Source: Limnephilus marmoratus | Lineage: Eukaryota; Arthropoda; Insecta; Trichoptera; Limnephilidae | Length of the DNA: 64,000 bases | Assembly: GCA_917880885.1 (NCBI GenBank) | Contig: OU862918.1 | Location: 496,001 to 560,000 of the forward strand | Reading direction: 5' to 3' | Shown here: piece by piece, positions 53,684-63,639 of the stretch | Numbering within the stretch: the first letter of the stretch is position 1 | How the letters are laid out: every line of letters starts with the position of its first letter | The notes under the pieces: model-generated | Seen by the model: only the letters and a program-made list of their open reading frames with translations | Told to the model about the DNA's origin: nothing | Database searches by the model: none | Made by a program: the position numbers and the translations under genes

Positions 53684-53860
53684 TTCCCTCAGAGCCTATG
53701 CCATCTTTGAAGATGCTGTGTGGAGAAGGCTTTTTGAGGAGAAGAAGAAGTGAACGTGGGTCTTGAAGAGATCCGTGTTGAAGGAAGAAGGAAACGTAAA
53801 GACCGGCAAATCTTTCCACAGCTGAGCTATTGAATTTAAGAACGAGTGCAGATCGACCCA
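53680..53860 (-). pseudogene. LINE 3' end: RT C-terminal tail and hairpin
   Basis: Minus strand: 'LVLKFNSSAVERFAGLYVS' frame and the alternative '...LWKDLPVF' type tail, then 'tttgaagatgctgtgtggag' and the terminal hairpin (cctatgccatct, ctcagagggaaattattt). Same family as 26662-26905. Extremely short. Confidence 0.65.
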
Positions 53861-53989
53861 TTACTCGACTCTACGTATTAAAAACATTTAATATAATATA
53901 ATTAAATATTATTTATAATTTTATAAATTTGGATTGGAAAAAGTGAATTACAGATTAAATTAATATTTAAAACCACCCAAATTAGGCAA

Positions 53990-54135
53990 AATAATATCTG
54001 AAAAGTTTTAAGATTTTCACGGCGAAAAGCATTTTCGTTATTTGTTTTTGGGGTGTTATGCCGTGTTGCGCTACCTCCTTCTTTAGCCAACGTTTCGGAC
54101 ATCGTTGCAGTGTCCATCATCAGGGCAATCCGGCA
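53990..54135 (-). repeat. PLE1 end repeat with hammerhead-like core
   Basis: On the minus strand: GCC, CTGATGA (54123 down), hairpin (GGACA...TGTCC), GAAACGTT, GGC, then 'gcgcaacacggcataacacc' and 'cgaaaatgcttttcgccgtg'. An almost identical repeat begins the element at 59500-59617. Confidence 0.8.
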
Positions 54136-54196
54136 GATCCGGTAGATGTGTAATTTTTAGTCGTGAAGTGTGTGCTTATTTACTTCGAAGTGTCGC

Positions 54197-54616
54197 CAGC
54201 ACCACTAAATTTCACCAGTACAAAATAATCGTGACAAGCAGTGGCGTCATCGCCGCGGAACGGAATAGAAAGTTCATTAAAACGTGGTATTTATGCTAGC
54301 CAGGGGCAAGTCCGTTTACGAGATGCCGATGGAAGTGGCTCCATCTCTTAATGAAATCTAAAATTAGAAATCACAATGGTAAAAATTTAAGAAAAAAAAA
54401 AAAATTACAATGGTTAACTTTCACCAGTACAAAATAATCGTGACAAGCAGTGGCGTCATCGCCGCGGAACGGAATAGAAAGTTCATTAAAACATGGTATT
54501 TATGCTAGTCAGGGGCAAGTCCGTTTGCGAGATGCCGACCGAAGTGGCTCCATCTCTTAATGAATTCTAAAATTAGAAATCACAATGGTAAGAATTTAAG
54601 AAATAGAATTACAATG
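54197..54616 (-). repeat. PLE1 3' region: ~200-bp direct duplication
   Basis: 'caccagtacaaaataatcgt' and 'gacaagcagtggcgtcatcg' and the following blocks up to 'aatcacaatggtaa' occur at 54197-54400 and again at 54421-54600. The inverted partner copy has the same duplication (60365-60770), so it is a property of the element. Confidence 0.85.
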
Positions 54617-54814
54617 AATTTGAAATTAAAACACTTTTGTACTTTCTTCTACTAATTTATATTTCACCAGGACCGGTTTCATCCTATTACGGACATTTTC
54701 AGACTGGTCAATTGGTCAATTCACCAGTCTGAAAATGTCCGTAATAGGATGAAACCGGTCCTGGTTAAATATAAATTAGTGCAAGAAAGTACAAAAGTGT
54801 TTTAATTTCAAATT
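54617..54814. mobile_element. 198-bp near-perfect hairpin element inside the PLE1 3' region
   Basis: 92-base arms (aatttgaaattaaaacactt ... cggacattttcagactggt) are reverse complements with about three mismatches, separated by 14 bases. Each arm carries the CTGAAAA-hairpin-GAAACCGGTC motif (plus strand from 54729; minus strand from 54705). The partner arm at 60170-60365 lacks this hairpin, so it is a later insertion. Confidence 0.85.
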
Positions 54815-55016
54815 CTAATACAATGGAATTCCACAACGAATTATTAGTGCAAAATCTAGAATTACAATGGTTAAAGCGAATTTAGTCAATATAAATCAAA
54901 ATGTTTTACCACGAGCTGGCCTTACTGTATACTTAGAAATGTTTTTTTTTTTTTACTCTATTAATATTAAATGAATTTTACTAGAATTAGAATTACACTG
55001 GTTAAAGCGAATTTAG

Positions 55017-55812
55017 TCAATATAAAGTTATAACACAAAATGGTTTACCACGAGCTGGCCTTACTGTATACTTAGACATGTTTTTTTTGCGTTTAGCTTT
55101 GGTGTATCCGTCAATCACCGGATACCAAGAGCTATTGAGCTTAGCTCCGTCGTCTCTATTAATATTAAAAGGATTTTTGTAGATTTCAATTGCCTCTGTA
55201 ATTAGGCGTGCTCTATAAGTTTTGGGTCTTCCCAAGACCTCAGGAACAAATCCAAAGTAATGGCCGGTTTCGATTAAGTGCTCTGCGATTGCCGATTTAT
55301 CAGAGTGGCCGAGTTTGCAAGCACGAAAGTGTTTGGCTATCCTTTTGGAGATCGTCCGCTCTGTTTGGCCTACATAAACCTTGTCACATCCGGAACAGCT
55401 GAGTTTATACACTCCATCTGCTTCCAGAGGAAACTTAGTCTTTGCAGACTTCAGTAGGTCTTGAATTTTAGTTGTGGCACCGAAGACAGTCTTGATGCTA
55501 TCTTTTCTCAACAGCCTGGCGATTCTGTCTGTCACATTGTGAACGTAAGGCAGGAAAGCGCAGCCTTTTAACTCTTGTTTAGCTCTGTCTTCGTTTAGTG
55601 TAGATTTGGCTCTTATGATTTGCCTTGTCTGACTAGCTGGGTAACCGTTGCGTTCCAGTGCGTCGGTCAGCTTTGTAAGTTCTGCTCCAATTTTAGTTTT
55701 TTTACATATTCTGGTCGCTCGCGTCACCAACGTATGGATAAGTCCTCTCTTCTGCGCTGGGTGGTGATGCGAATCGGCGTGTAGATACCGATTTCTATGC
55801 GTTGGTTTTTTT
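55017..55812 (-). pseudogene. PLE1 GIY-YIG endonuclease domain
   Basis: The 237-residue frame reads from the RT thumb/linker ('TRATRICKKTKIGAELTKLT') to the GIY-YIG domain: 'GVYKLSCSGCDKVYVGQTER' (about residues 106-125, GIY as GVY and YIG as YVG, with a CxxC pair), catalytic Arg in 'ISKRIAKHF', then 'SAIAEHLIETGHYF', 'LITEAIEIYKNPFNIN' (Glu) and 'NSSWYPVIDGY'. It nicks DNA for priming. It ends with TAA at 55017. The join to the RT frame is lost by a 1-base shift in an A8 run (about 55805-55812). The domain itself looks intact. Confidence 0.9.
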
Positions 55813-56875
55813 TATTTATAGTGTGTCCTAGATTACCATCTTCTTTTCGCATCACCTCCACATCTAGAAAAGGAAGGATTTTCGCATCGTTTTCCACTTC
55901 CATTGTGAACTTGATTTTACTGTGGAGTGAATTAAGATGATACAGAAATTCATTCAGTTTCTCTGTTCTATGAGGCCAGATGGCGAAGACATCGTCAACA
56001 TAACGCCACCATACATTGGGAACAGCTGAAGCTGTGTCGAGTGCCACTTCTTCAAACTTCTCCATAAAAAAGTTGGCAAGTACTGGCGACAACGGACTAC
56101 CCATCGCAACTCCTTCCACTTGCTCAAAAAGTTCACCCTGGAATGCAAAATATCCCGTTTTGAGACAGTGTTCAAAAAGTTTGCAAATGTCGTCCTCATA
56201 GATCTCCCTGAGCATTGTCATGGAGTCTTCTAGAGGCACATTTGTAAAAAAGGACACTACATCAAAACTGACTAGGATATCGCCATCCTCAGTCTTGACC
56301 TTTTTTAGCTTACTGATCAGATCTGTGGAATCCTTGATTCAAGATTCAGTTTTACCAGTTTGCATCTGCAGTAGTCTAGAGAGTTATTGGGACAGTTTGC
56401 AAGTAAGTGCACCAATAGCACTGACAATCGGTCTCATTGGGATATCATTTTTGTGTATTTTTGGAAGACCGTATAGGGCAGGAGTTCTGGAGGCTTTTAC
56501 GAAAAGCCCAGATCGATCCTCTTTCCTAATACTGGAAGCTTTAACTAGCTCTCTTGTCTTCAGGTCAATCTTATTGGTGGGGTTGTTTTTTATTTTCTTG
56601 TAAGTGCCGGCATCGTATAGGAGGTCTTCCATCTTCTTAATGTAGTCTACCGTATTAATCACCACAGTGGCATTACCTTTGTCGGCAGGCAGAACTAAGA
56701 TGTCCTCATTGGCGCGCAATTTTTTTAGGGCCGCAAACTCTCCTTTTGTGATGTTTGGGCGGGGTATTTCAGCCCTTTTCAAAATATGGCAAGTCTCTTG
56801 TCGTATGTTCTCTGCTTGCGACTCTGACATTTGTGGACTTTCATCATTGTATGTAGTGCTGTCTCCACACCACAT
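55724..56875 (-). pseudogene. PLE1 reverse transcriptase
   Basis: One frame with two nonsense codons (TAA at 56384-56386, TGA at 56339-56341). Upstream part: 'EFAALKKLRANEDILVLPAD', 'KGNATVVINTVDY', 'PALYGLPKIHK', the conserved N-terminal RT motifs of Penelope. Between and after the stops: 'LVSFDVVSFFTNVPL' (motif A Asp), 'GVAMGSPLSPVLANFFME' (motif B) and 'WWRYVDDVFAIWPH' (motif C, YVDD), then 'LPFLDVEVMRKEDGNLG'. PLE RTs are related to telomerase RT. All three catalytic Asp are kept, so only the stops and the flanking frameshifts disable it. Confidence 0.9.
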
Positions 56876-57201
56876 ATGATAGATTCCACAGGTATCTTTT
56901 TGGGGGCAACTGCGTAGTTCATCCCCTTGGCAAGCACAGAAGTTGCGTCTGGGCTCAGCGCAAGGGACGAAATGTTAATAACAACTTTATTATGATCAAG
57001 TTGTTTTCGATCACCTTTTTTGCCTTGATTGAGCCTCTCAAACTTGTGTTTATGCCTCGAATCTGTTGACTGCTTACTTCTTTGTGCTTGTTGGTACATC
57101 GTATTGTCAATTTTCTTCCAGTCTTCTTCGATAAGCATTGCACTTAGATGTAGGTGTAAATCGAAAAGGTCCCGAGATGTTCCATCCAGTTCGCTGCGCA
57201 C
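56779..57201 (-). pseudogene. PLE1 N-terminal region downstream of the LINE insertion
   Basis: Begins at the LINE junction with 'VRSELDGTSRDLFDLHLHLS' and 'EEDWKKIDNTMY'. It continues through a basic stretch and 'VVINISSLALSPDATSVLAK' and 'GMNYAVAPKKIPVESII', which is the conserved 'NLSxxxLxxxExxLLxKGLxFxxxPxxIP' block before the PLE RT. A frameshift near 56850 separates it from the RT frame. It would follow directly on 59273-59463 before the LINE entered. Confidence 0.85.
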
Positions 57202-57206
57202 GTTAT
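57202..57206 (+). repeat. Left copy of LINE target-site duplication (GTTAT)
   Basis: GTTAT here and at 59272-59276 bracket the LINE. It overlaps the (TTTA)n tail, so the exact length is ambiguous by a base or two. Confidence 0.65.
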
Positions 57207-59271
57207 TTATTTATTTATTTATTTAATTTCAACGGTATACATATACCATAAGAACTGATTACATGTCACAAAATGAAAAATAGTAATATAGAAATAATAA
57301 AAAAAAATTGTTTAACAAATGATTGTGGCATTTGAATTAGAAATGACACCAGAGAGACAATTACGTACAAAAATATATAGTACAAATAGAATTAATAATG
57401 ACTAAAAAGATTTGATAGCATAGCCCTCTTGTACCTACTTTCCGTGCAGTTAAATAGATCTGCAATATCTGCATATCTATTAGTAACATCATGTAACCTA
57501 GGTAAAAGGGAGTGTTTAGTATACTCAGTCTTATTATTGTTACATTTAAACAGGATTTTAGATCGAGTAGTTCTCGTGGGAATATGAAATTCAATGAGCT
57601 TAGTTAAATCAGGACTGTCTATGCTACCATTTACAATTTTGAACATAAATATTAAGTCGGATATAATTCTTCGATCTGAGAGTTTTAATAAATTTAATTC
57701 TATCAGCAAGTAATTGTAGTTAATGTTTTCAATGGGAATACCGAGTTTAAAATTAATATGTCTTAGAAATTTATGTTGAATTTTTTCGATTGAATCTGAA
57801 TGAATTTTAAAATGGGGGGACCAGATCGAGGAGTTATATTTGACTTGACTACGTACTAAGGATGTATACAAAATTTTTAGTGTTGAAATATTCCTAAAAC
57901 CTCTGAAATTTCGAAGAATGAAGCCAACCATTTTCATTCCTTTATTACCGATTGTGTTTATATGGGATATAAAGTTTAATTTAGAGTCAAAAATTATGCC
58001 CAGGTCGTTAATTTCTTCGACAGAGGTAAGGGTAGAGTTATTAAGTACATACGGATGAATAATTGGTTGACTTATTCTGTAAAATCTTATTGCGTGACAC
58101 TTATTTATGTTCAGAAAAAGTTTGTTAACAGAACACCAATTAATTAACTTGTGTAAATTATTCTGTAGACAGAGACAATCTTCAACAGTTTTAATTATTT
58201 TAAATATTTTCAAATCATCTGCAAAAAGCAACACATTTACATCTTTATCAAATATATCAACAATATCGTTTATAAACAGAAGAAACAAAATTGGGCCTAA
58301 ATGAGACCCTTGTGGTACACCACTGGTAGCTATAAATTGATTGGAAAGGAACAAATTTATTTTAACAAGTAGTACTCTGTCAGATAGATAGCTTGCAAAC
58401 CAGTCTAAAAGTTTTCCATCAATACCTAGCTTCCGTAACTTAGCCAGTAGAATTTTATGGCAAACTTTGTCGAAGGCCTTGATGAAATCCGTATAAATAG
58501 AATTGACTTGAGTTTTGTTAGCTAATGCGTTTGATATATAGTTTTCATATAACGAAAGATTTGTTAGAGTTGATCTGCCCGACAAAAATCCGTGTTGATT
58601 TGGAACAATGAGATGGTTAATACATGGGGAAATTTGATCAAGCAATAGTTTTTCAAAGAGTTTTGGGATTACAGATAGCTTACATATTGGTCTATAGTTA
58701 GTGATATCACTTTTATCACCCTTTTTTAATATAGGTGTTAGATAACAACGTTTCCAAATGTCAGGGAAGCATCCTGTGTTGAGGGATTGATTAAACAATA
58801 AACAAATTGGCTCAGCCAGTGAAGCAATGCAATTAATAAGTATATTGGGATGCACATTGTCAGGTCCGGCCTTCTTGTTTTTGTCTAGAGATTTAATTTT
58901 AGTTATAACGTCGTTTATATTGATGTGAACAGCAGGGATATGTATGCTCTCATTAAAGGAAGGAGGTGGTACATAATTGTCTGGGATATTTTCGTCATAG
59001 ACACTTTTGAAATAATCAGCAAAACAGTTAACCTTCACTTTCATATCAGTGCTAATCTTTTCTTTGAAGTGCATTGAGATGGGTAAACCTTGTTTGTTTT
59101 TTCTAAGAGAGTTAACATGTGTGAAAAAGTTTTGTGTATTAGAGGGAATAGATTTTTCGATATCATTTATGTAATTAAAATACGATATTTTTGACAGTTT
59201 TTTATATTGAGTTCTGTAGTTGTGAAATATTTTATAGTCGTTAAGGGAGTTGGATTCTTTGAAGTTTTTGT
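57207..59271 (-). mobile_element. LINE inserted into PLE1, 5'-truncated, RT frame open throughout
   Basis: On the minus strand it runs from the junction at 59271 to a (TAAA)n tail at 57207-57222. PLE1 coding sequence is continuous across it: the Arg-Ile-His-Asn end of the 59273-59463 frame meets Val-Arg-Ser-Glu at 57201. The insertion is younger than the PLE. There is no endonuclease domain because of 5' truncation. Confidence 0.9.
57392..59270 (-). CDS. Jockey/CR1-like LINE reverse transcriptase, 5'-truncated but uninterrupted
   Basis: The frame is open from the insertion junction to a stop at 57392, about 626 codons; the first ATG is at 59074 (560 residues). Counting from that ATG: 'KKAGPDNVHPNIL' (67-79), 'CYLTPILKKGDKSDITNYRP' (110-129), 'SIYTDFIKAFDKVCHK' (192-207, catalytic Asp), 'SGVPQGSHLGPILFLLFIND' (251-270) and 'VLLFADDLKIF' (281-291, FADD). 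'EINDLGIIFDSKL' begins the thumb, and a tail with 'RDISDLIFMFKIVNG'-type and 'TRTTRSKILFK' motifs follows. It lacks the endonuclease and 5' UTR, so it has no promoter of its own. The lack of any stop suggests a recent arrival. Confidence 0.9.
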
Positions 59272-59272
59272 G

Positions 59273-59463
59273 TTATGGATTCTTTCCCTTAGTAGCGCTG
59301 CTTCTACTCTTTGGAAAACTCTCTCGGCTTTCCGGGATGTGATAAGTCTTTGTATTCGGATGTGTACTGGTACGATCGATTCCTCCTTACATCTTTTGAG
59401 GAAAGCCAGGCTACCCAGTAAAAGGTTCCTTCGTTTCCTCAGATTCTCCAATCGGCGCACCAT
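59273..59463 (-). pseudogene. PLE1 N-terminus, upstream of the LINE insertion
   Basis: Starts at ATG 59463 with 'MVRRLENLRKRRNLLLGSLA' and continues 'FLKRCKEESIVPVHIRIQRL' and 'AERVFQRVEAALLRERIHN', the basic helical N-terminus of Penelope proteins (FLxRCxxxxIVPxxLRI...). It is broken at the LINE junction and resumes at 57201. The ATG fits, since the end repeat lies just upstream (59490-59617). Confidence 0.85.
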
Positions 59464-59499
59464 TGTATGAACTTCCTCCCCATAGAGGTTAGTCAGATA

Positions 59500-59617
59500 A
59501 GTTTAAAGATTTTCACGGCCAAAAGCATTTTCGTTATTTGTTTTTGGGGTGTTATGCCGTGTTGCGCTACCTCCTTCTTTAGCCAACGTTTCGGACATCG
59601 TTGCAGTGTCCATCATC
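59500..59617 (-). repeat. PLE1 5' end repeat, truncated inside the CTGATGA box
   Basis: Nearly identical to 53990-54123 but stops at 'catcatc' (59617), where the next bases should be AG of the CTGATGA box. The inverted partial copy begins right after. Confidence 0.8.
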
Positions 59618-59622
59618 TAAAT

Positions 59623-60172
59623 AAGAGCTAAAAGGCTAATCATCAGCTAAACAAGAGTTAAAAGGCTGCGCTTTCCTGCCTTGCGTTCACAATGTGACAG
59701 ACAGAATCGCCAGGCTGTTGAGAAAAGATAGCATCAAGACTGTCTTCGGTGCCACAACTAAAATTCAAGACCTACTGAGGTCTGCAAAGACTATGTTTCC
59801 TCTGGAAGCAGATGGAGTGTATAAACTCAGCTGTTCCGGATGTGACAAGGTTTATGTAGGCCAAACAGAGCGGACGATCTCCAAAAGGATAGCAGAACAC
59901 TTTCGTGTTTGCAAACTCGGCCACCCTGATAAATCGGCAATCGCTGAGCACTTAATCGAAACCGGCCATTACTTTGGATTTGTTCCTGAGGTCTTGGGAA
60001 GACCCATAACTTATAGAGCACTCCTAATTACGGAGGCAATTGAAATCTACAAAAATCCTTTTAATATTAATAGAGACGACGGAGCTAAGCTCAATAGCTC
60101 TTGGTATCCGGTGATTGACGGCTACACCAAAGCTAAACGCAAAAAAACATGTCTAAGTATACAGTAAGGCCA
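59623..60172 (+). pseudogene. Inverted PLE1 copy: GIY-YIG endonuclease region
   Basis: The plus-strand frame from at least 59694 to 60167 reads 'MTDRIARLLRKDSIKTVFGA', the GIY-YIG block 'GVYKLSCSGCDKVYVGQTER', 'SAIAEHLIETGHYFGFVPEV' and 'NSSWYPVIDGYTKAKRK', almost identical to 55017-55540 on the other strand. It starts abruptly at the junction (59623-59672), so the RT is missing. A small A-run difference near the end changes the last codons. It is the 5'-truncated partner of the main PLE1 copy. Confidence 0.9.
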
Positions 60173-60940
60173 GCTCGTGGTAAACCATTTTGTGTTATAA
60201 CTTTATATTGACTAAATTCGCTTTAACCAGTGTAATTCTAATTCTAGTAAAATTCATTTTTTAATATTAATAGAGCAAAAAAAAACCATGTCTAAGTATA
60301 TAGTAATGCCAGCTCGTGGTAAACCATTTTGATTTATATTGACTAAATTCGCTTTAACCATTGTAATTCTATTTCTTAAATTCTTACCATTGTGATTTCT
60401 AATTTTAGAATTCATTAAGAGATGGAGCCACTTCGGTCGGCATCTCGCAAACGGACTTGCCCCTGACTAGCATAAATACCATGTTTTAATGAACTTTCTA
60501 TTCCGTTCCGCGGCGATGACGCCACTGCTTGTCACGATTATTTTGTACTGGTGAAAGTTAACCATTGTAATTTTTTATTTTATTTTTTCTTAAATTCTTA
60601 CCTTTGTGATTTCTAATTTTAGATTTCATTAAGAGATGGAGCCACTTCCGTCGGCATCTCGTAAACGGACTTGCCCCTGGCTAGCATAAATACCACGTTT
60701 TAATGAACTTTCTATTCCGTTCCGCGGCGATAACGCCACTGCTTGTCACGATTATTTTGTACTGGTGAAATTTAGTGGTGCTGGCGACACTTCGAAGTAA
60801 ATAAGCGCACACTTCACGACTAAAAATTACACATCTACCGGATCTGCCCTGATGATGGACCCTGCAACGATGTCCGAAACGTTGGCTAAAGAAGGAGGTA
60901 GCGCAACACGGCATAACACCCCAAAAACAAATAAAGAAAA
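60170..60940 (+). repeat. Inverted PLE1 copy: 3' region and end repeat
   Basis: Contains the same duplicated blocks as 54197-54616, then 'gtggtgctggcgacacttcg' and the end repeat: GCC, CTGATGA (60849-60855), hairpin, GAAACGTT (60876-60883), GGC and 'gcgcaacacggcataacacc'. This is the best preserved core of the family. Confidence 0.85.
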
Positions 60941-61200
60941 AAAAATTACTATTTACAATTATATTATTTTCTAAGCCATAAAATACCACAATAATCTATA
61001 ATAAAATATTACAATATTCTAATCCTATGGAATTGCGCTTCATTGACCAATCAGCAAACTAGGAAACAAACAATCACAAATAAAGAAACTTGAACAATTG
61101 AAAAATTGTAATATTTCTATTTTTCAAACTAAAAATTCATGGTGGATTTCCATAATATAATATAACAAATATGAAGCATATTTCCACTTTAATTTATTTG
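60941..61200. other. No recognisable feature
   Basis: AT-rich, nothing supported. Confidence 0.3.
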
Positions 61201-61250
61201 ACTGTAACCGGTTTCAGCTTGTTAAAACCATCTTCAGACTGGTACAAATT
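61200..61250 (-). other. Hammerhead-like motif, solo
   Basis: Minus strand: ACCAGT, CTGAAGATGG, hairpin with CAAGCT, GAAACCGGTT, ACAGT. Matches the 54617-54814 arms and the 47430-48030 family in layout. No associated ORF. Confidence 0.45.
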
Positions 61251-61369
61251 ATTCTTAATCTATGATGATATACGGTTTATATATATAACATATTGGGAGG
61301 GGGAGAGGGGTGGTCTACAATGGTTTTATTTGATTATATGGGTTTTCGTACATTTGTTAAGCTGAAGTC

Positions 61370-62560
61370 ACAAGGTTCACTCGGATGAAGGTTTACTCGA
61401 TGAAATGTTCCATTCTCGTTTCATCGAGTGTTCAGACGGTTACTTCGAAGGAAGAGTTCACTCGACATTCTCGCTACGAAGTCGTCGAGAGTAGTCGCGG
61501 CCGCATTGGAATTCGTCCGGCGCTGACGGCCAAGTTCGGGAATATTTACGATTTCAATTGACATTTCCGATAACGTCGAACTAAATTACGAGAAATCGGC
61601 GATTCTTGTAAACAGTAAATAAATTTCAGCACCATAAAATGAACATATGGTTAAATAATAACCTGAAAACTGATATCTACGAGTATTTTTGCACCATGAA
61701 AATATTTTTATTCCAAAATAGGCCTCGGCTTGCAATAAAATCCATATAAATGGAATATTTATTAACGTATCCAAAAACTAAAAACTGTTTTGGAAAGGTG
61801 ATAAAATATGCTCTCAAAATTTATTATTAGAAATAACCACGTAATTTTTTAAATAGAATAATTTTTAATGTAAACTTTTAAAAGTTTAAAAAATGGCTCT
61901 ACTTGCTTTTATTCTAACTAAAAATACTGGTAACAAAAAAAAAATAAAAACACGCACTTATTTTGTTAGACAAATAAATTATAAACGTTTCGGTCGCCTC
62001 ACTTTTTTGTCGTTTCATATAAAAATAATTCATAAAAAATTCTCAATGTTTCATAATTTTTTTTTTCAAATTCGATCTGAAACTTTGGTTCCATAGAAGT
62101 GTACATTTATATTATTTTGTGGTTAATTGTTATATTAAATATATAGAACATTATTTTCTCCTTCCAATACCGTTTAGATCATATTTTTCACTATGATAGT
62201 AAGGGAGAAACAATGATTTCTATGAGACGTGTAGAAGTTATTTCGAATAGCGAACTAAACGGAGCATTTTGACGTTTAAGCCGCTCCGGCTACTCGTCCT
62301 CATGCCAGAACATTTCGGCCGACTGATTTGCGAGTGAAAGACTGTTCACTTGAGTGTTCACACACATCATTCGCGTCACGTGGTGTTAAATTCCGGTTGC
62401 GAGTGAACAGTGCCGAAGGAAGCATTCCAACATTGTTGGAATGCTTCATTCGGCACTGTCTCTATTCACTTTCGTGTTCACACGGTTCATTTCGAGGGAA
62501 AGAGGCGAAATGAAATCACGAAATGAACGATAAATGAATCATGTGAATGGGCTATTACTA
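61370..62560 (+). repeat. RepA-related repeat with foldback ends
   Basis: 61690-62290 matches 49905-50510 ('ttgcaataaaatcca', 'aggtgataaaatatgctctc', 'gatcatatttttcactatga'). The ends are rich in 'gttcactcg' / 'cgagtgaac' inverted units. 62407-62459 is a near-perfect palindrome (acagtgccgaaggaagcatt / aatgcttcattcggcactgt). No transposase seen. Confidence 0.6.
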
Positions 62561-62717
62561 AGCCGTCTTTGATTGTCGAATTTCTAATTATTTTTGGTTA
62601 TTCCCAGTAGGCGTAATAACCTAGGGTTTTATAGTTGACTTTGATATTGTTTGGGTTATACCTTACAAATAATATGAATTATTAATGACCTAATTTTATT
62701 GTTGTCAAGGCGTTATT

Positions 62718-62861
62718 ATATTTATGATGATATGGAATTTTCGATTTATGGGATGATTTTTGAAGGGACCATTATGAGATTTTTCCTACTCCGATCTTAA
62801 ACATGTGTCCCTTCAAAAATCAACCAATCAATCAAAAATTCCACATCATCATAATTTGGTG
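62718..62861. mobile_element. Short MITE with ~50-bp inverted arms
   Basis: Left 'tatgatgatatggaattttc' and 'gatgatttttgaagggacc' are mirrored by right 'gtcccttcaaaaatcaacc' and 'aaaaattccacatcatcata'. Non-coding. Confidence 0.7.
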
Positions 62862-63639
62862 GAAAGGCTCCTCTTGTCTGATATGGTTTATACATTACCA
62901 ATAATGTCCTTAAATGAAGATAATCTTTTTTAGAACAGAAAAATAAATTAAAAATAATTGTGAAACAAATTGGCAAAAATTTCTAATTTAAATTTTAAAT
63001 TGGATTTTATTGAAATATCGACGGAAATGATTTTATTTCGAAGCCTATAAGCCTTTGAACTGCAGAATGAATGGTATATTTTGTTTTCGACGAATTAACA
63101 AATAACAACTCTAGTAGTCGGTGGTACCTACTTAAAACTTTAATAGCGAATTAATTAGACATTGAGTCGATTTCTAATTAATTTATACGGATGGGTTGTC
63201 AAATCAATCTATCTATGGATGGGTTGAACTTAAAATAAATATATGTGCTTTACATTATGAGGACCAAATTATCTAAACATCCAGAATACGAGGTTATAGT
63301 TAGGTACATAATAATTATCATGTATAGATAAATGAATAGATGTCACAAGTGGGAATAACCGGTGTATAGTGTATAAAAGGTGCGTTCTACCGAAGTGTCC
63401 AAAAATCATTGATCATTGAATTTCGTTTTAGCTTTCAACTGATTTAAATATTTTATTTTCACCGCAAGAAACCCCAAACATAGATATTATAAGAAAGTTC
63501 ACGATGTCTTCACCATAATAAAGCAAAGTAACTTTGTGTGTGTGATGCTTTTTTCATAATTATATGTAGCATTATTGTTTAAATTTATTAAAAAATTCTG
63601 GTGTCTAATTATTTTAACAGTTTGACAATGCCTTCGGAA
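62862..63639. other. No recognisable feature
   Basis: AT-rich; no gene or repeat recognised. Confidence 0.3.

Larger units (their letters stand above)
53985..59622 (-). mobile_element. Penelope-like retroelement (PLE1) with terminal repeats, interrupted by a LINE
   Basis: Minus-strand order: end repeat (59500-59617), N-terminal ORF part (59273-59463), LINE insertion (57207-59271), rest of the ORF (57201-55017: RT then GIY-YIG), a 3' region with duplicated blocks, and a second end repeat in the same orientation (54130-53990). RT plus C-terminal GIY-YIG endonuclease defines Penelope-like elements, here of the endonuclease-positive type. An inverted partial copy (59640-60940) abuts its 5' end, an arrangement described for Penelope insertions. 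Confidence 0.9.
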
